From Chelatococcus sp. YT9 (GTDB lineage Bacteria; Pseudomonadota; Alphaproteobacteria; Rhizobiales; Beijerinckiaceae), in the NCBI RefSeq assembly GCF_018398315.1, contig NZ_JAHBRW010000001.1, forward strand, positions 310,001 through 374,000: a stretch of 64,000 nt of DNA, in the 5' to 3' direction. The position numbers were made by a program, and so were the translations under genes. Below the pieces are notes generated by a model. It saw only the letters and a list, made by a program, of their open reading frames with translations. It searched no databases and was not told the origin of the DNA. Positions 27,100 to 36,707 of this stretch are shown here, piece by piece (the first letter of the stretch is position 1; each line of letters begins with the position of its first letter).

Positions 27100-28400
27100 T
27101 CGCTCGGCCCAACGGGCCAAACTCCATCCCTCAAGACTTCATCCCACCGCTGCCGCGCATAGAGCAAGGCTGGCAGGAGAAAGATCGCCAGTTGCACCCA
27201 GGCGGACAATATCCATTGTGTGAAATGGGAGAACGTGTGCATCGCCGGCACAACCGACAGAAGATAGACGATTTCCGCCCCAGTGCTGCCCCCGATCGCG
27301 GCGCGATAGATTGCGCGCATGGCAAAGGCAATCAGGAAGAACTTGAAGGCGCCGAAGTACCAGAAGGATGAAAAGGCGTCCGCCATGCCTGTCTCGGTAC
27401 TTCCAAGCTGTGGATCATACTCCCGATCATAACGCTGATCCATGTCGATCATCAGCGCGCTCTTCAAGACCGGCCCGACAACCTGGGCGGGAACGAAGGT
27501 ATAGACCAGCGTGTTCCAGTGAAACGCGCCGTAGTCAAAGTCACCACTGCGATCCGTGGCTGCAATGCGCAGGATCGCGTTGTGCATCTCCGGTCCGCCC
27601 TTTTCCAGAATCTGTTCGAAATTCTCGACGATATCGATCTGGGCGAGAGATGTGACACCTGGCAGGCCTTCGCTTCGCGTCAGCTCGCGATAATCATGTG
27701 TCGATCCCAGCAGCAGGGTTCCCGCGACCAGCCCCGTCAGCATCAGGAAACGGGGCGCCGCCCAGCCTCGGCGGAACCACAACGCCAATGCGATGAGCAT
27801 GAGGAACTCCATGGCCTCACCGCGTTTGCCGGTGATGATGATGCGATCGAGATAAAGAAGGCTTCCGCCGAGCACGATGGCCCATGCCAAAGCCGAGGGG
27901 CGTCGCGCGAGACAGATGAGGCCCAGCGCCAGGCCATAGGTCAGCATCCGCGAGAAGAACAGATACACGACGGGCAATCCGCTGATCGTCGTGCCGACCG
28001 TTACATCGCGCGGGAGGCGGCTTAGCTGAATGTAGAAGGACGCGCCGATCAGGGATAGCACGCCAGCCGCTATCAGCAGACGGCGCTCGTCGAAGGTCCA
28101 GTCGAGAAGACGCATGGGCTTTCGGCATGCCCACCAGCCGATCTGACACATGGCAAGACAGAGGCCCGTGAAGGCAATTGCCTTCGCATAGCCGCCGGCC
28201 GGCAGAAAGCGGTCTACGGCGAGCCCTGGCAGCTGCGGGAGAATAAAGGCGAAGGTTATCGCCGCCGCCAGGAACGGGAACTCGTAAATCTTGCCCGGCC
28301 GCGTCATTGCAGCGGACAGCATGGAAATGGTAATAACCGAGACAATGGCGGTCCACATCCAGTTATCCCATATCCATCCAGCCTCTCTATATGGGATCAT
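27045..28400 (-). CDS. Polysaccharide polymerase-like membrane protein (Wzy-type)
   Basis: The 451-residue protein has about ten to twelve membrane spans with a long polar loop (roughly residues 225-340) containing HDYRELTRSEGL and FDYGAFHWNTLVYTFVPAQ. This topology fits O-antigen or exopolysaccharide polymerases, which join lipid-linked repeat units in the periplasm. These proteins share little sequence, so the call rests on topology and on being the only polymerase candidate in the locus. It is the last gene of the minus-strand operon; its start overlaps the DUF218 stop in an ATGA, and its 3' end overlaps the convergent glycosyltransferase. Confidence 0.75.
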   Translation of the reverse strand: MIPYREAGWIWDNWMWTAIVSVITISMLSAAMTRPGKIYEFPFLAAAITFAFILPQLPGLAVDRFLPAGGYAKAIAFTGLCLAMCQIGWWACRKPMRLLDWTFDERRLLIAAGVLSLIGASFYIQLSRLPRDVTVGTTISGLPVVYLFFSRMLTYGLALGLICLARRPSALAWAIVLGGSLLYLDRIIITGKRGEAMEFLMLIALALWFRRGWAAPRFLMLTGLVAGTLLLGSTHDYRELTRSEGLPGVTSLAQIDIVENFEQILEKGGPEMHNAILRIAATDRSGDFDYGAFHWNTLVYTFVPAQVVGPVLKSALMIDMDQRYDREYDPQLGSTETGMADAFSSFWYFGAFKFFLIAFAMRAIYRAAIGGSTGAEIVYLLSVVPAMHTFSHFTQWILSAWVQLAIFLLPALLYARQRWDEVLRDGVWPVGPSDHQTSMQSGLSPSVQIHR

Positions 28401-29161
28401 GACATCAATTCCCGCGTATTGACTTTTCTCAACCCTGCGACATCAACTCCATAACGCAACATGTACCAAGCGACCTTGACATACTCGAGGAGGATACGGC
28501 CGCTGTCAGGATCTTCGACAAGGCGCCAGGATGGCCATTCCGGCTCAACAGGCGACGAGGCAAACGCAATCTGTGGCGCCACCGCCCGAAAGCAGGCGAG
28601 TGCGCGCCTGCTGTGAAACCAGCTCGTGACGATCACGGCCCGGCGCACCTTGGCTTGAACCAGCATGGGGACGGAGAAGAGAGCGTTTTCCCAAGTATTG
28701 CGGGATTGACATTCCACCTGGATCGCGCTGGCGGGAACACCGCGATCGATCATCATCTGGCGAATGAACCCGCAATCACCATCGCCGGCGATCATTACCT
28801 GTGGTGCAACGCCAGCACGGTAGAGCGCTGCTGCACGATAGGCGCGTCGTGGACCGTCCCCGCCCAGCACCACGATGGCATCAACGCGGTCGGCATTCGA
28901 ACGCACCGTCAGCAATCGCTCAGCCGCGAGCAGTCCGAAAGCCGGCAGCATGATCATCGCGGTCACGACAAGCGCGGCGAGAAGAAGCAGGCCTGCGCCC
29001 TGCGACAAGTCTGAACGATACGGCGAGGTCACTCGATCCGTACACGTCGAGCGCGGGCGACTGAGGATCTTGCAGCGCGGAGGCAGCAGATTTCCCCACC
29101 TCGAAGCATGCCTCCGGGCTGATCCGGGAAGCGGCAGCACTTCACATTGGCAATTCCTCAC
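28397..29161 (-). CDS. DUF218/YdcF-ElyC family membrane-anchored protein
   Basis: The 254-residue protein has one N-terminal membrane segment (GLLLLAALVVTAMIMLPAF, about residues 57-75) and a periplasmic DUF218 domain: DAIVVLGGDGPRRAYRAA, then RNTWENALFSVPML and VIVTSWFHSRRALACF. The family includes SanA, ElyC and YdcF, linked to envelope polysaccharide metabolism, with no settled reaction. The start is a GTG at 29161 with AAGGA eight bases upstream; an internal GTG nearer the membrane segment is possible. It lies 12 bases after the GT2 gene, the only non-overlapping junction in this operon. Confidence 0.82.
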   Translation of the reverse strand: MRNCQCEVLPLPGSARRHASRWGNLLPPRCKILSRPRSTCTDRVTSPYRSDLSQGAGLLLLAALVVTAMIMLPAFGLLAAERLLTVRSNADRVDAIVVLGGDGPRRAYRAAALYRAGVAPQVMIAGDGDCGFIRQMMIDRGVPASAIQVECQSRNTWENALFSVPMLVQAKVRRAVIVTSWFHSRRALACFRAVAPQIAFASSPVEPEWPSWRLVEDPDSGRILLEYVKVAWYMLRYGVDVAGLRKVNTRELMS

Positions 29162-29173
29162 ATCCGGGATCCT

Positions 29174-30007
29174 TCATACAGGCAAGTTCTGGCGCCGACG
29201 GCGGATCTCTGCGATCTTGATCACAATCATGTATTCATAGGCCACGAGAAGGCGGCAGTAGACATAACCTGCCCATCCATCCAGGAATCCGCGCCTTAGA
29301 AAGTACATATAGAGAAATCGTAGCGTCGGTCGGCAGGGCAAACGAAAGGACAGTTCTTTCATCGCACGACGGCGGCGCGGCGCTTCTCTGCTGAAGAGAT
29401 CACTCATCCTGAAGCTACCTCGTTCAAGGCTTATCAGAGACTCGCGCGCTTCATGCCAGGAGTAGCGATTGTGCTTCTCGTACCAAGCGTTGAGCCCCTT
29501 GTTGAAGCTGTAGTGGGTGAAGTGCCCCTGCAGCCGGCCGACCGGCCCATCGACGACGCAGACCGAGTTGATCTCGCGCTCGAAATGCGCCTTCTCCGGC
29601 CTGACAAGGCGCATGACCCAGGTCGGATACAGGCTGCTGTGCTTGAGCCACTGACCCATGAAGATGACCTTGAAGCGGACGCGGAAGCCCGCTTCCGGCC
29701 GGTTCGGATCCGCGACGACCGCGAGCATCTCGTCGCGCAGCTCGGGCGGGGTGATTTCATCCGCGTCGGGAATGTAAACCCAGCGGTGTTTGAAGGGTAT
29801 TTCCTTCAATCCGTAAGTATGCTGCGTGTGTTCATTGTCGTAGACACGCTGATAGACGCGCGCACCTGCCGCCTTCGCGATCTCGACGGTGCGATCGGTA
29901 CTGAAGGAATCGAGTACCACGATGTCATCACTCCATGCGACCGAGGCAAGACATGACGGCAGGATGTTTTCCTCGTTCAAGGTCAGGATGAGAACGGAAA
30001 TGCTCAT
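29174..30007 (-). CDS. Family 2 glycosyltransferase (WaaE/KdtX-like)
   Basis: The 277-residue GT-A enzyme begins MSISVLILTLNEENILPSCL. The nucleotide-binding DDIVVLDSFSTDRTVEIA and the metal-binding YIPDADEITP (D-x-D) are clear, and the C-terminal region resembles WaaE-type beta-glucosyltransferases (HYSFNKGLNAWYEKHNRYS). It probably adds a beta-linked sugar to the growing repeat unit. It starts at ATG 30007, overlapping the acetyltransferase stop by four bases. Confidence 0.9.
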   Translation of the reverse strand: MSISVLILTLNEENILPSCLASVAWSDDIVVLDSFSTDRTVEIAKAAGARVYQRVYDNEHTQHTYGLKEIPFKHRWVYIPDADEITPPELRDEMLAVVADPNRPEAGFRVRFKVIFMGQWLKHSSLYPTWVMRLVRPEKAHFEREINSVCVVDGPVGRLQGHFTHYSFNKGLNAWYEKHNRYSWHEARESLISLERGSFRMSDLFSREAPRRRRAMKELSFRLPCRPTLRFLYMYFLRRGFLDGWAGYVYCRLLVAYEYMIVIKIAEIRRRRQNLPV

Positions 30008-30645
30008 GTCGCTTGTCCCTTGCGCTGGGCGTGCCACCCTGCCGCGTCGGCGGCTGCGACGGCGGGCCGGCGCATGCGGATGGCCCGCGCCGGATTGCCG
30101 GCCACCACGGTCCATGGAGGCACCGGGCGGAAGGCCGAAGCGCGCGCTCCCACCACCGCGCCCTCCCCGATCGTGACGCCCGGGCCCACGAAAGCATCCG
30201 CCGCGATCCAGGCGTGGGCCCCGATGACGATGGGCGCCGTCACGAGCGGCATGTCTGGCGCATCGATGTCGTGACTTGCCGCGCACAGGAAGCTGTACTG
30301 GCTCACGGTGGCATAGTCGCCGACGACGATGAGATCGACCGCATAGCAGTCGACACGATGGCTGAGGCTGGCGCAGGTACCCATGGTCAGGTTCCAGGGC
30401 GCCCAGATGCGCGCGGAGGCATGGATCACGGCCCCTGGGCCGATTTCGGCGCCGAACAACCGTAACAGCATCCGCCGCCAGGCATGAAAGGGCTTGGGGC
30501 TTGGCCGGAACAGCAAGGCCCATACACAGCCCCAGGCCACCCGGGCGATCTTGTTGGCGCGACTGTGCGGGCTTGGCCGGTAGGCGCCGATCGTTCCGAG
30601 CGGGTGGGAGCCTTCACTTTGAAGGGCGTGCCGCGCGCTGATCAT
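30004..30645 (-). CDS. WcaF-like polysaccharide O-acetyltransferase
   Basis: The 213-residue protein is a hexapeptide-repeat acetyltransferase: GAEIGPGAVIHASARIWAPW, SLSHRVDCYAVDLIVVGDYA, the catalytic-type histidine in CAASHDIDAPDM, and VGPGVTIGEGAVVGARAS. The arrangement with VSQYSFLCAASHD matches WcaF/colanic-acid-type acetyltransferases that use acetyl-CoA. It would decorate a sugar of the exopolysaccharide. ATG 30645 overlaps the stop of the upstream GT4 gene by four bases. Confidence 0.88.
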   Translation of the reverse strand: MISARHALQSEGSHPLGTIGAYRPSPHSRANKIARVAWGCVWALLFRPSPKPFHAWRRMLLRLFGAEIGPGAVIHASARIWAPWNLTMGTCASLSHRVDCYAVDLIVVGDYATVSQYSFLCAASHDIDAPDMPLVTAPIVIGAHAWIAADAFVGPGVTIGEGAVVGARASAFRPVPPWTVVAGNPARAIRMRRPAVAAADAAGWHAQRKGQAT

Positions 30646-31847
30646 GACACGGCCCTCTCGCGAAGGACGCGGAGGGCATTTTTGATCGGCGCAGGCAGAT
30701 AGCTGCGCAAGCTGGGCCTTAGACCCCCGGCCATGCGCCAATGATCGAACGACAGCGGCTTGGCGATGGGGGGGCGGTCATGGGCCAGCCGGCGGATCAG
30801 TGTGTGATAGCGGGACGCCATCAGATCGGCCCGAAACCGTTCATGCGCCGTCCAACATCCCGCGGCGGCAAGCCGATGCATGAGCGGCCGGTCGCCGTCA
30901 AGGCACAGGACCGCCGCAGCAGCGGCGCGCCAGTCCCCCACCGGGAACAGCAAGCCATCGGCACCGTCTGTCACGATGGAATCGGTAACCCCATGGATCC
31001 GCGCGATTACGGGGACGCAGCCACGCGCCATGGCTTCGACGGCGGTGATCATGAAGCCCTCGAACCGCGATGGCGCAAGGAAAATGTCGTGGGTCTTCAT
31101 TAACCCGTCCACCGCGTCGGGCCCGACTTCACCCGTGAACCGGACGCGCTCTCGCAGCGGCGCGCAAAGCGCACGCAGGCGCTCGGCATCGGGGCCGGTG
31201 CCGGCGATCGTCAAAGTGATGTCCGGCGGGAGCGCCTCAAGGATCTGCGGCAGCCAGAACACCCCCTTGGCGATATCCTCGATCCGCCCGAGCGACAAAA
31301 GCCGCAGCGGCCCATGGGGCACAAACGGCCTTGCAGCAGGCAGATGCTCTGCGAGATCCGTGCCGTTGGAGATGACCATTGTGTGCTTGGCATCGAACCC
31401 ATAAGACTTCACAAGGTCGTCCCGAATGCGGGGCGATACACCGACCGTTGCATGCACATGATCGCGGATGGCGCGCGCGGCGGCGTAAGTTGCCGGGGTG
31501 ATGTTATGCACGATCATGATGCGAAGCATCGGGGCCGCGAGGTACCGCACCGCGTTGGTTTGCGCCCTGTCCGCGAGCACACTGACAATCACCCCGTCAA
31601 AGCCGCCGGTCTCCAAGGCCGCCACCAGGGCCCGCGCCTGTGCCTGCTCACCATCCGCGGGCATGCCCGTGACGAAGCCATGAGCGAGCTCTGGCGCGAA
31701 AGCCCTGTCGCAGATCGCCCGATGTGCCGCCTCGCCCGTACCGATCCAGATGAGCTCGGTGCCGGATGGCGCGAGCTCGTCGCGCAGAAGCCGGTAAACC
31801 GTGTAGGTGCCGCCGCGATGCGGGAAGCCGAAATAAGCAAGTTTCAT
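30642..31847 (-). CDS. Family 4 glycosyltransferase
   Basis: The product is a 401-residue GT-B enzyme. Its N-terminus is MKLAYFGFPHRGGTYTVYRL, the donor domain has LRLLSLGRIEDIAKGVFWLP and LTIAGTGPDAERL, and the E-x7-E signature lies in EGFMITAVEAMARGCVPV. It belongs to the tightly overlapped minus-strand operon, between the initiating transferase and the acetyltransferase. The sugar is unknown. Confidence 0.9.
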   Translation of the reverse strand: MKLAYFGFPHRGGTYTVYRLLRDELAPSGTELIWIGTGEAAHRAICDRAFAPELAHGFVTGMPADGEQAQARALVAALETGGFDGVIVSVLADRAQTNAVRYLAAPMLRIMIVHNITPATYAAARAIRDHVHATVGVSPRIRDDLVKSYGFDAKHTMVISNGTDLAEHLPAARPFVPHGPLRLLSLGRIEDIAKGVFWLPQILEALPPDITLTIAGTGPDAERLRALCAPLRERVRFTGEVGPDAVDGLMKTHDIFLAPSRFEGFMITAVEAMARGCVPVIARIHGVTDSIVTDGADGLLFPVGDWRAAAAAVLCLDGDRPLMHRLAAAGCWTAHERFRADLMASRYHTLIRRLAHDRPPIAKPLSFDHWRMAGGLRPSLRSYLPAPIKNALRVLRERAVS

Positions 31848-32977
31848 GACAAGCGCTTTCGCACTGGCCGCGATGACATCATCGGATCAGCCGCGGCGGT
31901 GGTCGCATCGGCGTTGCGCCGCGCCACGCGATGCTCGTGGTGGCCGACGAAGAACACGTGCAAGCCCACCACCAGGAGGAGCCCGAGAACCATCACATGC
32001 GTGGAGATACCGAGCCACACACCCAGCATGCCGATGCCGCCGAGCAGGAATGAGACCATCACAATGGTGGTGGTGGCGGCGCGCGCCGACAGTCCCGTCT
32101 CCAGGAGAAGGTGATGGAGATGGCGGCGATCACTCGCCATGGGGCTCTGCCCGACCATGAGGCGCCGAACAATCAGGCTCAACGTATCGATAGCCGGCAA
32201 AGCACAGAGCCAGAGCCAAGCCGGCAAAGGCGCCAGGCGCGCCGGGCCCGTGGCAGCATCGATCGTCAGAAATGCGATACTCGCGCCGAGCATGGTCGAG
32301 CCGGCGTCGCCCATGAAGACCCGCGCCCGGAGCTGCCAGGGATGACGCAGATTGAACAGCAGAAAGCCTGCGGTTACGCACAAGAGCAGGAGCGGAAGCG
32401 TAGGATCGCCTGTATTGGAGAAGTAACCAGCGACTGCTAGCCAGAAGAACGCCGACGCCGCGACGCCGCCGGCGAGCCCGTCCAAGCCGTCGATCATGTT
32501 GACCGCGTTGATCACGCCGACCATGAAGATCAGCGTGAACGGCATGGCGAAGATGCCGAGCTCCAGCGCGTTCTCGCCCCCGGTGCCTGCTCCGAACCCG
32601 AAGCCGACGACATCGCCAAGGTCTGTGACGACATGGCTGCCTGGCGTCACGATAATGAGCGCCGCTATGATCTGCACCGCGAGGCGAAGCGGCGCGCGCA
32701 GATTGAACCGATCATCCATCACGCCGAGGCCGACGAGGATCGCCAGCCCCAGGAGCAGGTTCCAGCGCGTTTCTATGAGACCGTCAACAAGACAGGCCGT
32801 GAGAAGCAATGCGAGGAACATCGCGATGCCACCAACGACTGGGACACCGCCCTGGTGCCGCTTGCGGCTGTCTGGCTTGTCGATCAGCCCGAGCGGCCAT
32901 GCGATGCCCCTGAGCATCAGGATGAGCACGATCGCCAGGAGAAACGCGTTCATGAGATGTGTGGCGTGCAGCGGCAT
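31844..32977 (-). CDS. WecA/MraY-type polyprenyl-phosphate sugar-1-phosphate transferase
   Basis: The 377-residue integral membrane protein has about ten spans. It carries the PNPT motifs in order: GVMDDRFNLR with the metal-binding DD, NAVNMIDGLDGLAGG, FMGDAGSTMLG, and the cytosolic RRHLHHLLLETG. These enzymes start repeat-unit assembly by moving a HexNAc-1-phosphate from UDP to undecaprenyl phosphate. ATG 32977 is preceded by GGAG at a six-base spacing; the 30-codon upstream extension is unlikely. It is the first gene of the operon 32977-27045, so it probably sets entry into this polysaccharide pathway. Confidence 0.93.
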   Translation of the reverse strand: MPLHATHLMNAFLLAIVLILMLRGIAWPLGLIDKPDSRKRHQGGVPVVGGIAMFLALLLTACLVDGLIETRWNLLLGLAILVGLGVMDDRFNLRAPLRLAVQIIAALIIVTPGSHVVTDLGDVVGFGFGAGTGGENALELGIFAMPFTLIFMVGVINAVNMIDGLDGLAGGVAASAFFWLAVAGYFSNTGDPTLPLLLLCVTAGFLLFNLRHPWQLRARVFMGDAGSTMLGASIAFLTIDAATGPARLAPLPAWLWLCALPAIDTLSLIVRRLMVGQSPMASDRRHLHHLLLETGLSARAATTTIVMVSFLLGGIGMLGVWLGISTHVMVLGLLLVVGLHVFFVGHHEHRVARRNADATTAAADPMMSSRPVRKRLS

Positions 32978-33294
32978 AGCGAACTCCGCAGCCCGATTGT
33001 TTCGGGCGTGCCCGTTATATCCAGACGTACCCGGAGGCGACTCGATCGGCGCCGATCTGGCATTCATCCAATGTTAACGAACGCCCGGATCGCGGCGATT
33101 CAGGATTTCAGATGACACGCCAAGCCGGCACGGCGGCCGTCGGAGGTAATGCCTCACCAAAGGGCAGCGGCCGTCGTCACTCCCGTCGCTCCCCATCCCT
33201 CCTTTTTCGTAGCCTCGGCTCCACCTTCGGATGAGGTCAGCGTGCGGGAGACATGGCGTAGGCTGCGGTACCGCATTCTTACCTCGGGTGGTCG

Positions 33295-34782
33295 ATGACA
33301 GGGCTGCGCCGCTCATTCGCGTTCTCGTTCGTCGAGCGCTATGCCACCAGCCTGATCAATCTAGGCATGACGGCAGCGTTGGCCCGACTCGTAAGCCCTG
33401 ACGAGATCGGCGTTTTCGTCATCGGAGGCACCATCATTCTGCTTGGTGAAATCCTGCGCGATTTCGGAGCGAGCTCCTATCTCATCCAAGCCCAAGGGAT
33501 CACGACAGAGGGAGTGCGAACGACATTCACCGTGACCTTCGCCCTCTCGGCATTCATCGTCGGGCTTGTCCTGGGAACGGCTGAGCCGATAGCCGCATTC
33601 TACGGTGACGCGCGGCTGGCCATCGTGCTGCGGATTGCCACGGCCGGCTTCATGCTGGGCGCATTCATCAACCCTATCCTGTCCCTCCTGCGCCGCGAGA
33701 TGGCTTTCGACAGGATTGCGCTCATCAACATCATCGGGGGATGCACGAACGGTGCCACCGCCATCGGCCTTGCCATGGCGGGCTTCGGTTACCGCAGCCT
33801 CGCCTTGGCCTATGTGGCGTCGACGATCGCGGTTCTGGGGGTGGCGCTGGCGTTCCGCCCTGCAATGACGACGTTTTGGCCCGGCTTTGCCGACTGGCGG
33901 AACGTCTTTGCTTTTGGGGGATATGCCAGCGCCACCGCAGTCATCAACAATCTCTACCTGGCGTGGCCGCAATTGGTGCTTGCCCGCATTCTCGGCTTCG
34001 ACGCTGTGGGCATTTTCAGCCGCGCGACCATGCTGGTGCAGATGCCGGAACGTTCGCTGCTGTCGGCGCTTCAGCCGGTGTTACTGCCGGCCTTTGCCCG
34101 CGAAGTCCGGGCGGGAGGCGACCTCTCGGGCGCCTATCTCCACGGCATCTCCCTGGCGACTGCCGTGCAATGGCCTTTCCTAACGAGCCTGGCGATTCTG
34201 GCTGAGCCGGTCGTTGCCATCGTGCTCGGCCCTGCGTGGATGGAAGCAGCACCGATCGTCCGGCTGCTGGCGCTCGGTTCCATGTCGTTGTTCGGGGCCT
34301 TCCTGACCTATCCCGTTCTGGTTGCCCTCGGACGCATCAAGGACACGCTGACTGCAAGCCTCATCGTGCTGCCGCCGTCGGCGCTCATCGTCACCGTGGC
34401 TGCATTTCATAGTCTCGAAGCGGTTGCAGCGAGCCTCTTTGTAACCGCCCCGCTGCAGATGATCGTCAGTTTCATAGTCATCCGCCGACATATGCCCTTT
34501 TCCTGGGGTGCGCTCGTTGAGCGGCTCGCGCGGAGCGCCTTCGTGACGGCGGGCGCAAGCGCCGCCCCTCTCGCGCTCTCGATCGTCGGCGGTTTCACGC
34601 CGCATCCAGGCGCCCTCGCCTTGGCCGGCGCTGTCGCCGGCAGCGCGATCGGCTGGCTGGCCGCGCTGTCGGCCACGCGGCATCCATTGCTGGAACTGCT
34701 GTCCGCACCCAAGAGCATCCTGAACCTGGTACGCACTCGCTTGGAGCGACTTCCCATCAGGCTAAACCAGCTCACGGACTAG
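33295..34782 (+). CDS. Wzx-type lipid-linked oligosaccharide flippase
   Basis: The 495-residue protein has about twelve to fourteen membrane helices and the opening FAFSFVERYATSLINLGMTAALARLV, typical of MOP-superfamily flippases of polysaccharide loci. It should turn the undecaprenyl-linked repeat unit from the inner to the outer leaflet for the polymerase. It is divergent from the initiating transferase gene and is followed after 64 bases by a GT2 gene, probably on the same transcript. Confidence 0.9.
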   Translation: MTGLRRSFAFSFVERYATSLINLGMTAALARLVSPDEIGVFVIGGTIILLGEILRDFGASSYLIQAQGITTEGVRTTFTVTFALSAFIVGLVLGTAEPIAAFYGDARLAIVLRIATAGFMLGAFINPILSLLRREMAFDRIALINIIGGCTNGATAIGLAMAGFGYRSLALAYVASTIAVLGVALAFRPAMTTFWPGFADWRNVFAFGGYASATAVINNLYLAWPQLVLARILGFDAVGIFSRATMLVQMPERSLLSALQPVLLPAFAREVRAGGDLSGAYLHGISLATAVQWPFLTSLAILAEPVVAIVLGPAWMEAAPIVRLLALGSMSLFGAFLTYPVLVALGRIKDTLTASLIVLPPSALIVTVAAFHSLEAVAASLFVTAPLQMIVSFIVIRRHMPFSWGALVERLARSAFVTAGASAAPLALSIVGGFTPHPGALALAGAVAGSAIGWLAALSATRHPLLELLSAPKSILNLVRTRLERLPIRLNQLTD

Positions 34783-34846
34783 AATCCGTTCTGTATTGAA
34801 AACGCGAAGCACAAGTTTCGGCGTTCTGTTCCCAAGGAGATGTCAT

Positions 34847-35701
34847 GTGACAGCGCTGGTCGAGCCTTTTCCGACAATAACTATCGATCGGACACGTCAG
34901 CTCGCGCATTTCCCCGAAGGGCGATCTATGGCCGAAAGCCTGGAAGGCTATCTCCGAAAGATGGAGGCGACCATCGCAGCCCGGACGGTGGCTGAGATGG
35001 TGACAGCCATCGTGCCGGTCTACAATACCGATCCCGCTATGCTGCATGTCGCGCTGGATTCGCTTCTGGCGCAGACATGCCGGCCTGCCTACATCCTCGT
35101 CATCGATGACGGGAGCGACCGCTCGGACACGCGCGCCTATCTGACATCGATCGAAGACAGCCTGCTGATCGACGTGCTCTACAACCCGCGCAATCTCTCG
35201 CTCGGTCCAACGATGAACCGGGCGCTGGAGGCCTGCCCCACGCCCTTCGCGCTCAAGCTCGACTCCGATGACGTGGCCGATCCGGGCCTCCTGGCGGCGT
35301 TCCACGATCACCTCGACGGGCATCCCGTCCCCGACGTACTCGGCTGCCAGTTCACAGCCTTCGGGGAGAGCGACTTCACGACTTCTCACCCTCCAACGGT
35401 CACCCGGGCGCATGTCGTGCATTCTCCCGGCTACTGGTTCATGAATCACACGGGCGTGCTTCTGAACCGGAACAGCGTGCGGTCCGTTGGAGGATATCGC
35501 GCCATGCGCGGCCTGCCGGAGGACTATGATCTCTGGATCCGCATGATGCGCGCGGGATACAACCGCTTCGTCAACCTCGAGCAAAGCCTTGTCGCGTACC
35601 GCGACAGCCCCTCTGCGCTGCATCGCAACTTCCGGCGCGGCATCGGCCGCTTGCGGCTCATTACGGCGAAGGCGAGCGCCCGGCTTTTACCGCCGTTCTG
35701 A
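34847..35701 (+). CDS. Family 2 glycosyltransferase
   Basis: The 284-residue enzyme probably starts at GTG 34847, where AAGGAG lies seven bases upstream; the extension to 34796 has no such site. The GT-A core shows VTAIVPVYNTDPAMLHVAL near residues 52-70, ILVIDDGSDRSDTRAY, and the metal-binding KLDSDDVADPG. GLPEDYDLWIRMMRAGY is the usual acceptor-side block with the ED catalytic pair. Its 3' end overlaps the convergent glycosyltransferase by 41 bases. Confidence 0.9.
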   Translation: MTALVEPFPTITIDRTRQLAHFPEGRSMAESLEGYLRKMEATIAARTVAEMVTAIVPVYNTDPAMLHVALDSLLAQTCRPAYILVIDDGSDRSDTRAYLTSIEDSLLIDVLYNPRNLSLGPTMNRALEACPTPFALKLDSDDVADPGLLAAFHDHLDGHPVPDVLGCQFTAFGESDFTTSHPPTVTRAHVVHSPGYWFMNHTGVLLNRNSVRSVGGYRAMRGLPEDYDLWIRMMRAGYNRFVNLEQSLVAYRDSPSALHRNFRRGIGRLRLITAKASARLLPPF

Positions 35702-36707
35702 ACGGCAGCGCCCTCGCCCATTCACTCTCGCTGAAAAGTGCCGCCAACCGCCGGCTGGCCTGCGGTGAACGCAGGAGGTGACCCACAGGCGGTGCCACCA
35801 ACAGTGATGGCCTCAGGCGGCAAGCAAAGCGCACGAGGTCTCGCCCGCTCGCCGGGTTGCCACGCCCGCGCTGCGCCTGGCCCGTCCAGTACGCCTGCTC
35901 GGCGAGGTGGCGCAAGGCGAGCGCCCGTAAGCGCGCAGCATCCGGAAGGGAAGCGCCCGGCCCCGCGAAAAAAATCTGGAAAGCGAGCTCTCTTTGCTCG
36001 CAGTCGCGCAACAGGACATCATCGGCGTGCAGCGACATGTTTTCGCCATGGACGCCGCGAATGCCCTGAATCGCATGCGTTTCAGCGACATCACCACACA
36101 TGGCGAACCGCAACCACATTTCCATGTCGCCGGAATGCGTCAGGTCTGCTCGATACCGGCCAACAGTCCTTTGCGCTGCGCTGCGCAGGATCGCCGTGAC
36201 CGTCACGACAGGGTTGAGCGCGGTCGAGCAAGCTCTCCGGATGAAGCGCTCTCCGGACTCGACGCGCCAGCCCTGGGTCCGGCCTGTTCCCCGGCCCTCA
36301 AGCGCCGACCACACCGGCCGATGGTCCGCGCCAGCAGGGAGCTCACACCAGCCTCCGAAGGTCAAAACCACCTTGGGGTTGCTTTCCATGATCGAGATTG
36401 CGCGCTTCAGCGCGCCAGGGGCGAGAAGATCATCCGCACTGAGGAGCAGCATATAGGGCGATTCGACCCAATCGATGCCCTCGTTATAGGTGGCGATATG
36501 CCCCTGGTTCACCGGATGAATGATGACGGTGACGCGACGGTCGCGCCAAGCGATGGCCTCGGCGATAGCGGCGCTGTCGTCCGGTGAAGCATCGTCAATG
36601 ATGAGGATACGAATATCGTCCAATCCCTGATCGACAATACTCGCGATGCACCGCTCCAAGAAGTTGCCGTAGCGATAGCAAGGCACGATGATATCGACGA
36701 TCGCCAT
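35661..36707 (-). CDS. Family 2 glycosyltransferase
   Basis: The 348-residue product starts at ATG 36707 behind GAGGAGG. MAIVDIIVPCYRYGNFLERC, ILIIDDASPDDSAAIA and the metal-binding LLLSADDLLAPGALK mark a GT-A inverting enzyme; LTHSGDMEMWLRFAMCGD is the acceptor block. The long open frame to 37100 has no family similarity in its upstream part. About 60 C-terminal residues are Arg/Ala-rich and probably not catalytic. It is transcribed alone, convergent with the preceding GT2 gene. Confidence 0.9.
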   Translation of the reverse strand: MAIVDIIVPCYRYGNFLERCIASIVDQGLDDIRILIIDDASPDDSAAIAEAIAWRDRRVTVIIHPVNQGHIATYNEGIDWVESPYMLLLSADDLLAPGALKRAISIMESNPKVVLTFGGWCELPAGADHRPVWSALEGRGTGRTQGWRVESGERFIRRACSTALNPVVTVTAILRSAAQRTVGRYRADLTHSGDMEMWLRFAMCGDVAETHAIQGIRGVHGENMSLHADDVLLRDCEQRELAFQIFFAGPGASLPDAARLRALALRHLAEQAYWTGQAQRGRGNPASGRDLVRFACRLRPSLLVAPPVGHLLRSPQASRRLAALFSESEWARALPFRTAVKAGRSPSP

